From: Mycobacterium sp. 1274761.0
Lineage (GTDB): Bacteria; Actinomycetota; Actinomycetes; Mycobacteriales; Mycobacteriaceae
Assembly: GCF_001668615.1 (NCBI RefSeq)
Contig: NZ_LZMC01000003.1
Span: 1 to 54,104, forward strand
Direction of reading: 5' to 3'
DNA: 54,104 nucleotides
Positions 35,703-43,491 of this stretch are shown piece by piece. The notes beneath the pieces are model-generated. The model was not told the DNA's origin. It saw nothing but the letters and a program-made list of their open reading frames with translations, and ran no database searches. The position numbers and the translations under genes are program-made. Within the stretch, counting starts at the first letter, position 1. Every line of letters begins with the position of its first letter.

Positions 35703-36848
35703 ATGGAGCGTGATCAGCTGATCGATTTGACTCGTCGCGCGCTGAAGCTGGCACGAGACAAGACGACCGACCTGGCACCCGAGGTATACACCGTGAAGGC
35801 GAGCACGTACACGTCGGCCGAGCGGCACGCCCGTGACCGTGCGATGGTGATGGCGAGCCCCCAGCTCGTCGGGTATGTCTCCGAACTTCCCCAGCCCAAT
35901 TCGTATTGCACGAAGGTTGTGATGGGCCGGTCGATTCTGCTGACCCGCACGGCGGAAGGTTCGGTCAAAGCCTTTGACAACGTGTGCCTACACCGCCAGT
36001 CACAGATCGCCGATGGCTGCGGTACGGCGCGCCGCCTGGTGTGCCCGTATCACGCGTGGAGCTACGACCTCGGCGGCAATCTGGCCGGCGTGCCCGGGAA
36101 GGAAGGCTTTCCCAAAAACGCAACGGACAGCGCACGGTTGACCGAATTACCCGCGACCGAATGCGCCGGGTTCCTGTGGGTCGGCCTGGATCCGGACGTC
36201 ACACTCGATATCCGTGGATTTCTGGGGCCGCTGGTCGACGAGCTGGAGTCGTGGGGGATCGGACGTTGGTCACCGCTCGGTGAGAAAGTGCTGGACTCGG
36301 CCATCAACTGGAAACTCGCGATCGACACCTTCGCGGAGAACTACCATTTCGCGACCGTGCACAAGACCACGTTTGCGACGATCGCGCGCAGCAACTGCAC
36401 GGTATTCGACTCGTTCGGACCCCATCACCGACTCGTCTTCCCGCTCAACGGCATTCTCGACTTCGATAATGTCGATGAGGACCAATGGGATCCGTTGCAG
36501 GCAATGGTCGTCATCTACGCGCTGTTCCCCAACATCGTGTTGTCGGCCACGATCGCCAACGGCGAGTTGTTCCGTGTCTATCCGGGTGACATGCCCGGCC
36601 GCTCGATCACGGTGCACCAGAACTCGACTCCGTTGGACATCTCCGAGGAGTCGGTTGCCGCGGGAGCTCAGGCGGTATTCGACTACGCCCACGGCACGGT
36701 GCGCGACGAGGACTACGCGTTGGTCGAGAGGTTGCAGGCCAATCTCGCCGCCGGCGTCAGAGACCACCTGGTATTCGGCCGTAACGAGCCGGGGTTGCAG
36801 CATCGCCACCAGGTGTGGGAGAACGCGGTCAGCGCTGCGCCTCGATGA
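35703..36848 (+). CDS. Rieske non-heme iron oxygenase, alpha subunit type
   Basis: This 381-aa protein has Rieske ligands Cys95, His97, Cys114 and His117 (VCLHRQ ... LVCPYHAW). The catalytic domain contains NWKLAIDTFAENYHFATVH with iron ligands His215 and His220. It resembles aromatic-ring dioxygenase alpha subunits and related monooxygenases. No beta subunit follows; the NTF2-like protein at 39019 on the other strand has the right fold class for one. It starts at ATG 35703 after the palindrome at 35674 and overlaps the convergent lipocalin-like gene by 20 bases. Substrate unknown. Confidence 0.92.
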   Translation: MERDQLIDLTRRALKLARDKTTDLAPEVYTVKASTYTSAERHARDRAMVMASPQLVGYVSELPQPNSYCTKVVMGRSILLTRTAEGSVKAFDNVCLHRQSQIADGCGTARRLVCPYHAWSYDLGGNLAGVPGKEGFPKNATDSARLTELPATECAGFLWVGLDPDVTLDIRGFLGPLVDELESWGIGRWSPLGEKVLDSAINWKLAIDTFAENYHFATVHKTTFATIARSNCTVFDSFGPHHRLVFPLNGILDFDNVDEDQWDPLQAMVVIYALFPNIVLSATIANGELFRVYPGDMPGRSITVHQNSTPLDISEESVAAGAQAVFDYAHGTVRDEDYALVERLQANLAAGVRDHLVFGRNEPGLQHRHQVWENAVSAAPR

Positions 36849-38034
36849 TCCGCGCGATCGTGTCTCGCTCGTCGGGTCCGGCGGCCGCGAGCACGTCGGC
36901 GAGTTCCCAGTCCCGATACAAGGCCATTGACCGTTCGTACAACGCGAAGCCGCTGACCGACTGGCCGCGATAGGTGCCCTGGTATCGGTACGGACCTGCC
37001 ATGTATTCCAGGGGTAGGAGATGCGCCGGGGCAGCCACCAGCGGTTCTGCCGTCAAGTCCAGGTCCAATTTGCGCGACGTCAGGCGGTGGCGATCGGGCA
37101 GGTACCGAACCTTCGCGGGAGGTGGGACCAGCGTGCGGATTTCTTCGGGCCAGCGTACGTAGCTTGTCGTGTCGACCTCGATATCGTCGACGTATTCGGG
37201 CGCAGTCTCGGGCAGGCTCACGGTTGCACCGGTAAACGGCTGCGGCGCATTGCGATTGGTACGGTCGAACTGGCGCCAGATGCTGATATCCACGCCGTTG
37301 TCCAGGTTGATCGTGCGCCACTCGTGGCCGCGTGACCGGATGTCGCCGGTGGGACCTCCGTCATTGGCGACCAGTGGGAACCACTGCCGATCCACGTGAC
37401 CCGCGCTCCCCGCGACCTTTTCGCAGATCGAACCCCACGACAGGGTTCCGGCCATGTTCATGCGCGTCTGGAAGTACGAGTATGTGTCGGGCTGTCCGAA
37501 GCACTCGATGACGCCGTTGTACGCCGCGGCCCCCAGCGGCACGGGTCCCCGTGACGGTGTCACGCTCAGGTCGAGCTGCATCGCGTCACCGTGATGGTCG
37601 GTGCCGAAGAGGCTGAAGTCGTAGGTGTAGGGCACCAATTCGCCCCGCTCGTCACGACGTGTCCGCCAGAGCGCAGTTCCAGCACTGCACTCGTAGGACA
37701 AATCCAGGTGGTCATCGGCCACCGATAGTCTCGGAGACGTCGAGCCGTGCTTATTCGTACCCGGCATGTCGTAATCCGTGTAGGTGCCGTAGGTGCCGTT
37801 GTCGAGGTCGAACAGAGCGAGCGTGTAGAAATCTGCGACGATCACCCCACCCGGACGGTTCTTGTTGTAGATCGTGAAGAACGCGAACCTCCGACCGGAT
37901 TCTGCGGTGAGCTCGCCGGCGAGGTACCAGGTGTCCGACTCACATGTCGGATGATTCGCCTCAGCGGCGGGGAACACGAAGTGCGGGTCGCCTGCAACCA
38001 GTTCGAACGGGTATTGGCGCCAGTCATCACCCAT
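36829..38034 (-). CDS. Lipocalin-like / CrtC-AttH-type protein
   Basis: This 401-aa beta-rich protein starts at ATG 38034 (MGDDWRQYPFEL), with GGGAG upstream; an in-frame ATG at 38064 is less likely. Features are THE CESDTWYLAGELTAESGRRF hydrophobic-strand pattern near residue 31-50, HGSTSPRLSVADD near 96, GHVDRQWFP in the middle, and a C-terminal SGFALYERSMALYRDWEL. The pattern resembles AttH/CrtC (carotenoid hydratase-like) lipocalin pairs. Such proteins bind or hydrate terpenoids, suggesting a bulky hydrophobic substrate. It is last in the unit ligase, NTF2-like, MaoC-like pair. No signal peptide was seen. Confidence 0.72.
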   Translation of the reverse strand: MGDDWRQYPFELVAGDPHFVFPAAEANHPTCESDTWYLAGELTAESGRRFAFFTIYNKNRPGGVIVADFYTLALFDLDNGTYGTYTDYDMPGTNKHGSTSPRLSVADDHLDLSYECSAGTALWRTRRDERGELVPYTYDFSLFGTDHHGDAMQLDLSVTPSRGPVPLGAAAYNGVIECFGQPDTYSYFQTRMNMAGTLSWGSICEKVAGSAGHVDRQWFPLVANDGGPTGDIRSRGHEWRTINLDNGVDISIWRQFDRTNRNAPQPFTGATVSLPETAPEYVDDIEVDTTSYVRWPEEIRTLVPPPAKVRYLPDRHRLTSRKLDLDLTAEPLVAAPAHLLPLEYMAGPYRYQGTYRGQSVSGFALYERSMALYRDWELADVLAAAGPDERDTIARIIEAQR

Positions 38035-38491
38035 GGGCACTCCCAGAACGGTTAGCGAATTCAACAGTCACGGCGGCAGGGCAACATAATTCGTCGCGCT
38101 GGTTGAAGATCGCGATCTCGAGGTCCACCAGGTGACGCTGGGTGTCACCGGCTCCTTCGCAGCGTTTGGCGGCTACGCGGCCCCGGCCGATCATCGAGTC
38201 CCCCGCGTAGATGGATCCGACGATCGACACCTTGCGGCGCACCACGCGACTGTAGGGACCCGCCCATTCGGTGGCGATTCGGTCGATGAAGCCGGCGAGA
38301 TGCATCGTATTGACGAAAATGGTTGGGTGACCGTGGCTCTCGGCGTAGTCCGGATCGAAGTGGCCGGGAAAGTAATCCCATGTCGCACCGGGGTTCATCA
38401 CGACGCGCTGGTAGCTGATCTCGTCGACGACCTCGGCGAGTTCTGTCGGGACCGGGACATCGTTCCACTCGAGCCCGCGGGGCATACTCAT
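38027..38491 (-). CDS. MaoC-like hydratase/dehydratase, subunit 2
   Basis: This 154-aa hot-dog protein has YFPGHFDPDYAESHGHPTIF near residues 40-59 and NTMHLAGFIDRIATEW, the MaoC-type hydratase-2 pattern. Asp/His in the helix region could form the catalytic dyad, though the classic DxxxxH spacing is altered. It pairs with the 176-aa FAS1-like dehydratase gene upstream (four-base overlap), like the heteromeric MaoC pairs of steroid side-chain degradation. The role is probably hydration of an enoyl-CoA. Confidence 0.82.
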   Translation of the reverse strand: MSMPRGLEWNDVPVPTELAEVVDEISYQRVVMNPGATWDYFPGHFDPDYAESHGHPTIFVNTMHLAGFIDRIATEWAGPYSRVVRRKVSIVGSIYAGDSMIGRGRVAAKRCEGAGDTQRHLVDLEIAIFNQRDELCCPAAVTVEFANRSGSAHG

Positions 38492-39018
38492 TGGGCCTCC
38501 GCGGGAGTAAAGCGGAACAACGTGTTGCGGTTCGTCGCGACCAGCGACGAGTCGTCGCGGTAGTAGTGCTCACAGGTCTCGACAAAGTGACCGATGCCGA
38601 CCTTGGTCCGCTTTTCCGGTGATACCGACAGCACCTCTTCGATCGCGTTGAGGCGGTCGCCCTCGAGAATCGGCGTCACGAGCTCGACGTCGTTGGAGGC
38701 ATTGATGAATGTGGTACCGGGAAGCGGCACGCGGATCGCGATCGAGGGAACAGGCCGCTGGCCGCCGGGCAGCCACGGCGTCGGAATCAGCCAGCCCATC
38801 AGCATCGCGGGCGGCGCGACCAATCCGCCCCACACCTCGGTCGCGAACTCGGTGTCCCAGAAGGCCGGGTTCCCGTCCTGCACCATCGACGCGAAGTGCT
38901 GGATGCGTGCGGCGCTCACCGCCGTTCCGGCGAATCTCGGCTCGCTGCGCACGCCGACCATCCGCAGGGCATCCTCGTAGGTGCCGAATGCGAACTGGTA
39001 GCTGATGTCCCGTGTCAC
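38488..39018 (-). CDS. FAS1-like MaoC dehydratase, subunit 1
   Basis: This 176-aa hot-dog-fold protein has FAGTAVSAARIQHFASMVQD near residues 29-48, GGLVAPPAMLMGWLIPTPW near 64-82 and a long helix around EGDRLNAIEEV. It starts at GTG directly after the NTF2-like stop and overlaps subunit 2 by four bases. Heterodimers of this kind hydrate CoA esters with bulky acyl groups. It is 30-40 residues longer than subunit 2, as usual for the N-type half. Confidence 0.82.
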   Translation of the reverse strand: MTRDISYQFAFGTYEDALRMVGVRSEPRFAGTAVSAARIQHFASMVQDGNPAFWDTEFATEVWGGLVAPPAMLMGWLIPTPWLPGGQRPVPSIAIRVPLPGTTFINASNDVELVTPILEGDRLNAIEEVLSVSPEKRTKVGIGHFVETCEHYYRDDSSLVATNRNTLFRFTPAEAQ

Positions 39019-39414
39019 TCAGGTCACCGACTCGTCCCAGTCGAGCTCGCGCGACGTGAAGTACCAACCGCCCCGCTCGTAGATGAGGCGGTCGCGGTAG
39101 ACACCCGTCGACCGAAGTTCAGCGCCGACAAACAGCAACGCGACACATGTCTGGGTGGCGTCGACGCCGTCAACGTCGATCTCGTGATCGACGGTGACGA
39201 GCCGTTGTCCGTGTCCGCCGTCGAAGGCGGCGCTCAGGTCGGTGAAGGTCTCCCCCGCTCGGATGTAAGCGGCGCCCGCGTGCCGGAAGGTGGCGATCCA
39301 GCCGACAACCTCGCCCGCTGAGAACAGCCGGTTGTGCCGCGCGTTCAGGTTCAAGATCGCGGCTCGCCCGGCCACCCCGGACAACACAAACTCCTGCTGA
39401 TAGCTCATCGTCAT
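39019..39414 (-). CDS. NTF2-like (SnoaL / ring-dioxygenase beta fold) protein
   Basis: This 131-aa cone-shaped NTF2-fold protein has NARHNRLFSAGEVVGWIATF near residues 24-43, ELRSTGVYRDRLIYERGGWY near 105-124 and an R-E-L-D-W end. Such proteins act as isomerase/cyclase-like enzymes or as beta subunits of Rieske dioxygenases. It is between the ligase and the MaoC-like pair on the minus strand, 13 bases after the ligase stop. Whether it partners the Rieske protein at 35703 or 41028 is open. Confidence 0.78.
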   Translation of the reverse strand: MTMSYQQEFVLSGVAGRAAILNLNARHNRLFSAGEVVGWIATFRHAGAAYIRAGETFTDLSAAFDGGHGQRLVTVDHEIDVDGVDATQTCVALLFVGAELRSTGVYRDRLIYERGGWYFTSRELDWDESVT

Positions 39415-39427
39415 ATGTTTCTCCGTA

Positions 39428-41035
39428 TCAGCGAGTCAGGATGTAGCCGTTGGCTTCTCGGTCCCAGGCATGTGGGCTGAGGCCACGTCGCCGCAGCAAG
39501 TCCTTGCGGACCCGACCGATGACGTTCTTCGGCAGCTCGTCGAGCACCTCCAAGTACCGCGGGACGCAGAAGTAGGGCATGCGGGTGGAGCAGAAGTCCA
39601 GCAGCTCGACATAATCGAAGTCCGCGTCCGTCCGCAAGGTGACGACCACCAGGATGTCGTCTTCACCGAGATCGCTTGGTACCGCGACCGCGGCCGCCTC
39701 GAGCACTGCAGGGTGGCTCATCACCGTCGTCTCCACCTCCACCGAAGACACGTTCTCGCCGCGCCGCCGCAGCGAATCTTTCACCCGGTCGACATACGTC
39801 AAGTTTCCTTCGGTGTCGAGCGAGCCGAGATCACCTGTGCGGAACCATTCTTCGTGCGGATGGACACTCAGCGTGGAGCCGGCCGCCACCGCATCGACAT
39901 ACCCTTCACTCATGACATGCGGGGCTCTGGGCCTGCAGACGATCTCGCCTACGTCGCCTGCCGGTAGTGACCGGCCGGTACCGTCGACGATGCGGACGTC
40001 GAACGCGGCATTCACCGGTCCGGATGTGCCGGGGACACCGTCTTCGGAAACGGCTTTGAACGCGATCGGGAAAGCCTCCGTCATGCCGTACATCGTCACG
40101 ATCTTGACCCCGTAACGCTGCTCGATGCGGCGGTACATGTCGGCCGGGATCGGCGCGGCGGAGATGAATTTCAGCGGAAGCCGTTGATCGCCGGGATCCG
40201 GCGGCAGGTTACACAGCATGGAGACCATCGCACCTGCCCCGGCGAAACCCGTTGCATCGCACGCCCGTACGTTGTCCCACACGCTGCCTGGGCTGAAGGT
40301 TGCCGACAACACGGTCGTCGCACCGACGAGCATGGGCGCCAGCACGGAAGGGGCGGCGCTCAGGTGGAACAGCGGCATCGCACTCCAGACCACGTCGCCG
40401 GCCGTGAGCTCCCATGCCGTCGCCACGCCCGCGGCGGCCGAGAACAAGTAGTTCCACGTGGTCGCGACGGCCTTCGACGGACCGGTGGTGCCGGAGGTGA
40501 AGAACAGCGCGGCCAGGTCGTCGGGTTCGCTCGGAACGACCCGCGGGGGGCCGGTCGATGCGGCGGTCAGCAGCCTCGACAGTGAATCCTCGACGGTGTG
40601 AACGGTTTTCACAGTCGGAACCTGATCGATGATGTCGCGCAGGTGAGTACGTCTTTCCGCGTCGACAACGACGAGCTTGGCGCGCGACAACCGCAGCGCG
40701 TGGCTAAGGAATTCTCCTTTGTTGGCGGCGTTCACCGCGGCGGTCACCGCACCGATGCGCGCCGCGCCCAGCCAGATGTACACCCACTCGGGACATGTTG
40801 CGGTGAACAACACCACGGTGTCGCCCGCACCGATCCCCATGTCGGTCAAGGCGTTCGCGGCCGCACATGAACGATCGCGCATCTGCGCGAATGTCACCGC
40901 GGTTCCGGCGATGGACATCATCACCCGGTCACCGAACTGCTCAGCACGACGGTCCAGCACGTCGACGACGGTGAAACGGTCGACGCCGAACCGCGACGGG
41001 CCGATCGGCCCGTCAGGGCGACTCGCGTCAGGCAC
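39428..41035 (-). CDS. Acyl-CoA synthetase (ANL superfamily, CaiC/FadD-like)
   Basis: This 535-aa AMP-forming ligase has P-loop FFTSGTTGPSKAVATTW near 160-176, MYGMTEAFP, EWFRTGDLGSLD, RVKDSLRRRGENVSSVEVE near 420 and the catalytic Lys region LPKNVIGRVRKD. I start it at GTG 41035, which overlaps the Rieske stop by 8 bases; the open frame runs 35 codons further into the Rieske gene but looks non-coding there. It probably activates the acid released by the Rieske/P450 steps for the MaoC-like pair. Confidence 0.88.
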   Translation of the reverse strand: MPDASRPDGPIGPSRFGVDRFTVVDVLDRRAEQFGDRVMMSIAGTAVTFAQMRDRSCAAANALTDMGIGAGDTVVLFTATCPEWVYIWLGAARIGAVTAAVNAANKGEFLSHALRLSRAKLVVVDAERRTHLRDIIDQVPTVKTVHTVEDSLSRLLTAASTGPPRVVPSEPDDLAALFFTSGTTGPSKAVATTWNYLFSAAAGVATAWELTAGDVVWSAMPLFHLSAAPSVLAPMLVGATTVLSATFSPGSVWDNVRACDATGFAGAGAMVSMLCNLPPDPGDQRLPLKFISAAPIPADMYRRIEQRYGVKIVTMYGMTEAFPIAFKAVSEDGVPGTSGPVNAAFDVRIVDGTGRSLPAGDVGEIVCRPRAPHVMSEGYVDAVAAGSTLSVHPHEEWFRTGDLGSLDTEGNLTYVDRVKDSLRRRGENVSSVEVETTVMSHPAVLEAAAVAVPSDLGEDDILVVVTLRTDADFDYVELLDFCSTRMPYFCVPRYLEVLDELPKNVIGRVRKDLLRRRGLSPHAWDREANGYILTR

Positions 41036-42143
41036 CCGCCGCCGCCGGATCCGGCTCACCGGTGACGGTGTAGCCGAAATCGTCGGGCGCGGGTTGCTCG
41101 CCCGGATAGAAGCGATGTGCCCAGCGGCGGAGGGCGGCATAGTCGCGGGCTTCCTCGGGCGCGAGGTTGGGCTTCTCGAGGTATTTCATGTTCTCCCAGG
41201 TGAAGAAGTCCTGCTTGATCACTTCCTGCTGAAGCTGCAGGAACTTCGCGGCGCGACCGGTCGGCGCATCGCCGGTGTCACCTGGCTCGCGGATCGACGC
41301 CTGGGTATAGAAGTAGTCGGTGTAGTCCTCATCCACCGGTGTCTGACCAGTCACCTGCACGGTGGCCACGAGTTCCGACGGGAACCGGACGACACCCAGG
41401 CCCAGCGAGTAGTTGTCGTAGATGATCTTGGCATCGACCGGGCCATTGGGCGTCAGCCACGTTTTGGGCCGTCCCCCACCGAAGTTCGCGTTCACCGTCG
41501 CATGCAGGTGATAACCCGACACCTCAAACGCTGCGGTGGTCGCGGGATTGGCGGCCTTGTGCACGTATTGCACGTGGTATGGGTCGGCGGCGTTTTCGAT
41601 GATCATCTGGGCGTGCACCTTGACCCGGTTGACCATTCGGGTGTGGGGATGCAGTGGGTAGTACTCGTCGGTTTCCAGTTCGGGCAGCACGGGTGGCTGC
41701 CAATAGGGAGCGCGGCCATGCCGTTCGTGCCATACCAGGATGAAGCCGTACCACTCCATCGACGGGTACATTTTGATGCGGACGTTCTGCTTACACCCGA
41801 GCTTGCTGTAGGGAATCTCGGCGTTGGTGCCGTCGCCGTTCCATCGCCAGCCGTGCCACGGACAGACGATCCGTTCGCCTTCCACGGTTCCGCCGACACC
41901 CATGTTCGCGCCGAGGTGCAGGCAGTAGGCGTCCAGCACGTTGAGCCTGCCGGATTCCGTGCGGAAGATCACCAACTCTTCGCCGAAGTAGTGGGCCCGC
42001 TTGACTTGCCCCGGCGCCAGATCGGACGCGAAGCCGACAATGAACCATCCGGTCGGGAAGCGGTACTTCGACAGGCTGATGCCGCCCGAACCGAATTCGC
42101 GTTCCGACGGATCGACGATGGGATCGTCGGCCATGTCCGTCAT
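41028..42143 (-). CDS. KshA-like Rieske oxygenase
   Basis: This 371-aa protein has Rieske ligands Cys74, His76, Cys94 and His97 (YCLHLGAN ... VCPWHGWRW) and iron ligands His190 and His195 in the segment MIIENAADPYHVQYVH. This closely follows KshA, the oxygenase of 3-ketosteroid 9-alpha-hydroxylase. A steroid-like or terpenoid substrate is therefore plausible. It starts at ATG 42143 with GGAG upstream and is divergent from a P450. Its promoter is the shared element at 42199. Reductase not present nearby; Rieske ferredoxin at 49748 may supply electrons. Confidence 0.92.
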   Translation of the reverse strand: MTDMADDPIVDPSEREFGSGGISLSKYRFPTGWFIVGFASDLAPGQVKRAHYFGEELVIFRTESGRLNVLDAYCLHLGANMGVGGTVEGERIVCPWHGWRWNGDGTNAEIPYSKLGCKQNVRIKMYPSMEWYGFILVWHERHGRAPYWQPPVLPELETDEYYPLHPHTRMVNRVKVHAQMIIENAADPYHVQYVHKAANPATTAAFEVSGYHLHATVNANFGGGRPKTWLTPNGPVDAKIIYDNYSLGLGVVRFPSELVATVQVTGQTPVDEDYTDYFYTQASIREPGDTGDAPTGRAAKFLQLQQEVIKQDFFTWENMKYLEKPNLAPEEARDYAALRRWAHRFYPGEQPAPDDFGYTVTGEPDPAAAGA

Positions 42144-42194
42144 GCCGTCTCCGTCCGCGCGATGTCTGGGCAGGTCAGACCCTGTGTTGCGTCT

Positions 42195-42227
42195 ATTGTT
42201 ACTATTTTAATCATTCTAGGTCAAGGA
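42195..42227 (-). promoter_or_regulatory. Shared promoter/operator element, copy 1
   Basis: TTACTATTTTA, three bases, then ATTCTAGGTCAAGGA (42199-42227) recurs almost unchanged in reverse at 50122-50149. Read on the minus strand it offers a -35 TTGACC (42224-42219) and, 17 bases on, a -10 TAACAAT (42201-42195) pointing at the KshA-like gene. Conservation of the spacer suggests a protein-binding site as well as a promoter. Confidence 0.65.
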
Positions 42228-42247
42228 CGACCGAACCAGGAGCGCGC

Positions 42248-43489
42248 ATGCCTACGACCACGCCGGTGGACCTCTCGGATTCCGCATTGTGGCGGAACGG
42301 TTTTCCCGACGACGTGTTCGCCGATCTACGACGTGATCGACCGCTGTTCCGGCACGCGTTGACCGCCGGGGTGGCCAGGACCGTCAAGCGCGATTTCTGG
42401 ATGGCGACCAAGCACCGGCATGCGCAGCGAATCCACCGCGACACCGAGTCGTTCACCGCGACCGACGGCCCACTCATCCAGGGTGTGGGCATCGTCGGAT
42501 CGGCGCCGACCATCATCAAAATGGACCCGCCCGAGCTGCTCAAGCGCCGACGGGTGATGTCGCACGCGTTCACGCCGAAGGCGATCGGCAAGCTCGAGGA
42601 GGGCATTCGCCGGCGCGCGGCGGTGATGGTGGACGGACTGCTTTCGGCGGGCGGGGGCGACTGGATCGCCGACGTCGCCGACGTGCTGCCGATGTCGGTC
42701 ATCGGTGACATCATCGGAATCCCCGAAGCGGATCGGCCCGAAATCTTCGCCACCCTCGATCGCATTCTCAAGGTTGCATCGTCCGACGACGAGGTCGCCC
42801 AGCAAAACGCGATGGAACTGTTCGGGAAGATCTTCACGTATGCGCTCGAGCTCACTGCCGAGAAGCGGCGCAATCCGACGGACGACATCTGGAGCACGTT
42901 GACCTCCGCGGTGGTCAGTGACGACAACGGCGAGGAGTTGTCGATACCGGCGAACGAACTGGAGATCTTCTTTTTCGTGATCGCCTTCGCCGGCAGCGAC
43001 ACCACCAAGAACGCGCTGGCCTCCGGGCTGCAGGCGTTCGTGGCCAACCCCGAGCAGATAGAGCGCTACCGCGATGACGACACGGTGCGCTCCGGCGCAG
43101 TCGAAGAGGTGCTGCGCTGGTCCTCACCGGTGACGTTCTGGACCCGCAGCACGAAGGTCGACGTCGAGATGGACGGAATCACGATTCCGAGAGGCGAGCG
43201 GGTGGTGGCGATGTTGCGGTCGGCCAACCGCGACGAAGAGGTCTTCGAAGACCCGTTCGCATTCGACATCGGCCGCGCCGAGAACCCGCACGTCGCGTTC
43301 GGAGGCGGCGGACCGCACCATTGCCTCGGTGCAATGCTGGCCCGGGCTGAAATCCGCGCGGTACTCGACGAATTGCTCTGCCGCACCGGCGAAATCAGGA
43401 TCGGATCCCCGGTGGTCGCCTATCCCAACCTCACCAACAACATGACGATCTTCGACGCGCTACCGATCACGGTGAAGCCGGCCGATTGA
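42248..43489 (+). CDS. Cytochrome P450, CYP125/CYP142-like region
   Basis: This 413-aa P450 has I-helix IAFAGSDTTKNA, EEVLR and the heme loop VAFGGGGPHHCLGAMLAR with Cys359. The GGGGPHxCLG loop resembles that of actinobacterial sterol and fatty-acid omega-hydroxylases (CYP124/125/142 type), but subfamily cannot be fixed by eye. It starts at ATG 42248, 20 bases after the shared element, divergent from the KshA-like oxygenase, and ends 2 bases before the convergent CoA transferase stop. Confidence 0.93.
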   Translation: MPTTTPVDLSDSALWRNGFPDDVFADLRRDRPLFRHALTAGVARTVKRDFWMATKHRHAQRIHRDTESFTATDGPLIQGVGIVGSAPTIIKMDPPELLKRRRVMSHAFTPKAIGKLEEGIRRRAAVMVDGLLSAGGGDWIADVADVLPMSVIGDIIGIPEADRPEIFATLDRILKVASSDDEVAQQNAMELFGKIFTYALELTAEKRRNPTDDIWSTLTSAVVSDDNGEELSIPANELEIFFFVIAFAGSDTTKNALASGLQAFVANPEQIERYRDDDTVRSGAVEEVLRWSSPVTFWTRSTKVDVEMDGITIPRGERVVAMLRSANRDEEVFEDPFAFDIGRAENPHVAFGGGGPHHCLGAMLARAEIRAVLDELLCRTGEIRIGSPVVAYPNLTNNMTIFDALPITVKPAD

Positions 43490-43491
43490 CG

